The notes beneath the pieces were generated by a model, which was not told where the DNA came from, made no database searches, and saw only the letters and a program-made list of their open reading frames with translations. From positions 1-14,308 of the forward strand of contig JAUIKX010000051.1 of NCBI GenBank assembly GCA_030430515.1: DNA of 14,308 nucleotides. The letters are read 5' to 3'. The position numbers and the translations under genes are program-made. The DNA is from Gammaproteobacteria bacterium. Its GTDB lineage: Bacteria > Pseudomonadota > Gammaproteobacteria > Pseudomonadales > Azotimanducaceae. Every line of letters starts with the position of its first letter. The first letter of the stretch is position 1. This document shows positions 11,873 to 14,308 of this stretch, one piece after another.

Positions 11873-14308
11873 ATGTCACATGACAAAATCAAGTCATCTC
11901 TGACGATAGATCTCCTATCAGAGCACTATCTTGGCGACGAAGGTACTCTGGTGCGGGACTGTGTGCGAGCGGCAGCGCTCGATGATGCCGAGCAGAAAGA
12001 GATTGCCGATAACGGCGCCGCCCTCGTTCGGCGGGTGCGCGCCGAGAGCGAACCAACGCTCATGGAGTCGTTTCTCACGGAGTACGGCCTTTCCACGGAC
12101 GAAGGCGTTGCCCTGATGTGCCTGGCAGAGGCGCTGCTCAGAGTGCCGGATGCCGCTACTATCGACGACCTCATCGCCGATAAAATCGCAAGCTCCCAAT
12201 GGGACACCCATAGCGGCCAGGCCTCCTCGGTGCTGGTCAATGCCTCCACCTGGGCACTGATGCTGACCGGCAAGGTGCTGAACGATGAAGCAGATCAGGG
12301 ACTGCTGGGCAACCTGCGCAGGATGATCCGCCGGGTGGGCGAACCGGTGATCCGCGCGGCCGTCAGCCGGGCAATGCAGGAGCTTGGCGAGCAGTTCGTG
12401 CTCGGCGAGAACATCGAAAGCGCTCAGGACAAGGCCGCGTCATGGGAAACGCGCGGCTACACTTTCTCATACGACATGCTCGGAGAAGGCGCCAGAACCG
12501 ACTCGGATGCAAAGCGCTACCACCTGGCCTATGCAGACGCCATTACGTCGATCGCCAGATCCGCCGGCGGTGATGTGCGGGCCAATCCCGGCATCTCCGT
12601 AAAGCTGTCCGCTCTGCACCCCCGCTTCGAAGCCTCCTTTGAGGCGCATTACTTCGATACGCTTCTGGCGCGTACCCGCTCCCTGGCCATACTTGCCGCG
12701 GGCAGCAACATCGGCTTCAACATCGATGCCGAAGAAGCCGATCGGCTGGCGCCAACACTGCGAATCGTCGAAGCCCTGCTCCGCGAACCCGCCCTGGCCG
12801 GCTGGGACGGGCTCGGCATCGTGGTTCAGGCATATGGGCGCCGCGCACGCGCGGCGCTGGACTGGTTGTACCGCGAAGCGGAAAAGAACGACCGGCGCAT
12901 CATGGTGCGCCTGGTAAAAGGCGCCTACTGGGATACGGAGGTCAAGCGGGCGCAGGTGCTGGGGCTCGAAAGCTACCCGGTGTTCACCCGCAAAGCGCAC
13001 ACCGACATCGCCTACATCGCCTGCGCCAATGCCCTCCTCGGCATGGCAGACCGCATCTACCCTCAGTTTGCCTCCCACAACGCCCACACCCTGGCCGCCA
13101 TCATCCACCTCGCCGAGCGCCACGAGATCACTCACTACGAACTGCAGCGCCTGCACGGAATGGGTGAGGCGTTGCACGAAATCACCCGGACCATGCATGG
13201 CACCCGGACCCGCATCTACGCCCCCGTCGGCGTGCATCAGGACCTTCTGGCCTATCTGGTTCGCAGACTGCTGGAAAATGGCGCCAACAGTTCCTTCGTT
13301 CACCAGATTGTCGACGAACGGGTCAGCCCGGAAACGGTCGCCTGCAACCCCTTCGAGGACGTGCACAATGCGGAAGACCTGCACAATCCGAGGCTGCGAA
13401 AGCCGCCGGCGCTGTTTGCAGCCCGGCGCAATGCCCGCGGCTGGGATCTGCACCACGGGCCTCACGTGGAAGAGATACTCAACGCGCGGGCCGAGTCTGA
13501 CTGCACGCCGGGCGCGAAAGCGACTGCCAGCAGCGAGCTAAAAGCGGCGCTCGAGCGCGTCAATGCGTTCTCCAGCGCCTGGGCGGCAACACGCGCAGAG
13601 CAACGAGCAACGGCCCTCGAGCGGGCCGCGGAGCTGTTCGAGCGCCACTTCGGTGACTTCTTCAGCCTAATGGCTCGAGAAGCGAAGAAAACCCTGCCGG
13701 ACGCTGTATCGGAACTCCGGGAAGCCGTGGATTTTCTGCGCTTCTACGCGGGTCAGTGCCGGAGCCTCCAGGGCAGCGCACTCGGTGTCGTAGCCTGCAT
13801 CTCGCCCTGGAATTTTCCGCTCGCGATATTCACCGGCCAGATTGCGGCAAACCTGGCCGCAGGCAACAGCGTGATCGCCAAACCCGCGGAGCAGACCCCG
13901 GCGATCGCCGCGCTGGCGGTGCAGATTCTCTACGAGGCCGGGATTCCCCAGGATGCACTGCAGCTGGCAATTGGTCCCGGCTCTACCGTCGGCAACACCA
14001 TCACACAGAACCGATGGTTAGCCGGCGTCTGTTTCACAGGCTCACTGGGCACGGCCCGAATCATTCACAGAAACATCGCAGAGCACGCACTGCCTGATGC
14101 TGTAATGATCGCGGAAACAGGCGGCATCAATGCCATGATCGTCGATAGTACGGCACTCGCCGAACAGGCGGTGCGCGACATCATCACGTCGAGCTTTCAG
14201 AGCGCCGGCCAGCGGTGCTCAGCGTTGCGCATGCTATATATTCAGGAAGACGTGGCCGAGCACATGTTATCGATGATACGTGGCGCCATGGATGAGCTGG
14301 TCGTCGGC
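11873..14308 (+). CDS. putA: Bifunctional proline dehydrogenase / L-glutamate gamma-semialdehyde dehydrogenase (partial)
   Basis: The first 812 codons of PutA, which oxidises proline to glutamate using FAD and then NAD. The frame is open to the window edge. The helical arm block GVALMCLAEALLRVPD and the FAD-binding/proline dehydrogenase barrel are present: PGISVKLSALHPR with Lys244, NIDAEEADR, LVKGAYWDTEVKRAQ and YLVRRLLENGANSS with Arg464-Arg465. The aldehyde dehydrogenase domain follows, with CISPWNFPLAIFTG (Asn647), AETGGINAMI (Glu748) and the catalytic Cys782 in SAGQRCSALR. E. coli PutA has an N-terminal ribbon-helix-helix domain that makes it a repressor; this one lacks it, so it should be an enzyme only. 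The linker before the aldehyde dehydrogenase domain is also short. GGAGG lies 15 bases before ATG 11873, a long spacing. Confidence 0.97.
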   Translation, partial: MSHDKIKSSLTIDLLSEHYLGDEGTLVRDCVRAAALDDAEQKEIADNGAALVRRVRAESEPTLMESFLTEYGLSTDEGVALMCLAEALLRVPDAATIDDLIADKIASSQWDTHSGQASSVLVNASTWALMLTGKVLNDEADQGLLGNLRRMIRRVGEPVIRAAVSRAMQELGEQFVLGENIESAQDKAASWETRGYTFSYDMLGEGARTDSDAKRYHLAYADAITSIARSAGGDVRANPGISVKLSALHPRFEASFEAHYFDTLLARTRSLAILAAGSNIGFNIDAEEADRLAPTLRIVEALLREPALAGWDGLGIVVQAYGRRARAALDWLYREAEKNDRRIMVRLVKGAYWDTEVKRAQVLGLESYPVFTRKAHTDIAYIACANALLGMADRIYPQFASHNAHTLAAIIHLAERHEITHYELQRLHGMGEALHEITRTMHGTRTRIYAPVGVHQDLLAYLVRRLLENGANSSFVHQIVDERVSPETVACNPFEDVHNAEDLHNPRLRKPPALFAARRNARGWDLHHGPHVEEILNARAESDCTPGAKATASSELKAALERVNAFSSAWAATRAEQRATALERAAELFERHFGDFFSLMAREAKKTLPDAVSELREAVDFLRFYAGQCRSLQGSALGVVACISPWNFPLAIFTGQIAANLAAGNSVIAKPAEQTPAIAALAVQILYEAGIPQDALQLAIGPGSTVGNTITQNRWLAGVCFTGSLGTARIIHRNIAEHALPDAVMIAETGGINAMIVDSTALAEQAVRDIITSSFQSAGQRCSALRMLYIQEDVAEHMLSMIRGAMDELVVG

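Noticed and set aside
12467..13465. Long open frame (332 codons) on the minus strand
   Set aside because: It lies antisense to the conserved PutA proline dehydrogenase domain. Its translation has no recognisable motif, so it is a high-GC shadow frame.
13740..13830. Apparent deletion between the FYAGQ segment and ISPWNFPLAIF in PutA
   Set aside because: Some PutA proteins have a longer loop here, but E. coli PutA, as I recall it, is nearly as short. By itself this is not unusual.

Overview
This is a GC-rich (by eye about 60%) chromosomal stretch from a proteobacterium, most likely a free-living gammaproteobacterium. The basis is a FolD/FolE/PutA/MscL/DUF815/CYTH-CHAD gene set, an E. coli-like PutA core and MscL sequence, and a CCA-encoded tRNA-Ala(GGC). 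No phage, insertion sequence, integrase, CRISPR array or toxin-antitoxin pair was seen. Genes are tightly packed and no stretch of 300 bases lacks a gene.

Left part (1-3616): a short 13-bp tandem repeat, then tRNA-Ala(GGC) on the minus strand with a recognisable stable-RNA promoter. Next come an unknown membrane-anchored protein (+) and a DUF815 P-loop ATPase (-). A small Asp-Arg-Arg repeat protein (+) is preceded by a dyad that looks like an operator. A minus-strand cluster then reads GNAT acetyltransferase > DUF503 protein > small membrane-anchored protein > membrane-anchored GDPD-fold protein. Three of its junctions are two 4-bp start/stop overlaps and one 32-nt gap. The GDPD-fold protein has lost nearly all catalytic and metal-binding residues.

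Middle (4221-9169): a NUDT19-like Nudix hydrolase (+), a short unknown protein (-), a PaaG-like enoyl-CoA hydratase/isomerase (+), and a minus-strand set of unknown 86-aa protein > folE > CYTH-CHAD protein. A small four-helix membrane protein (+) follows. The Nudix (candidate CoA/acyl-CoA diphosphatase) and the crotonase both point to acyl-CoA metabolism.

Right part (9170-14308): mscL carries a one-base frameshift between its ribosome binding site/ATG and the conserved body, followed by a GC-rich hairpin terminator. Then come a DUF3754 (TMEM143-like) membrane protein (+), folD (-), and the first 812 codons of a bifunctional proline-catabolism gene, putA (+), which runs off the window. This PutA lacks the N-terminal ribbon-helix-helix DNA-binding domain.

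Most notable: the frameshifted mscL, the probable pseudo-enzyme GDPD and its coupled operon, three convergent gene pairs whose stop codons interlock in a 4-bp palindrome (TTAA, TTAA, CTAG), and the DRR-repeat small protein with its upstream dyad. No clear new defence or mobile system was found.
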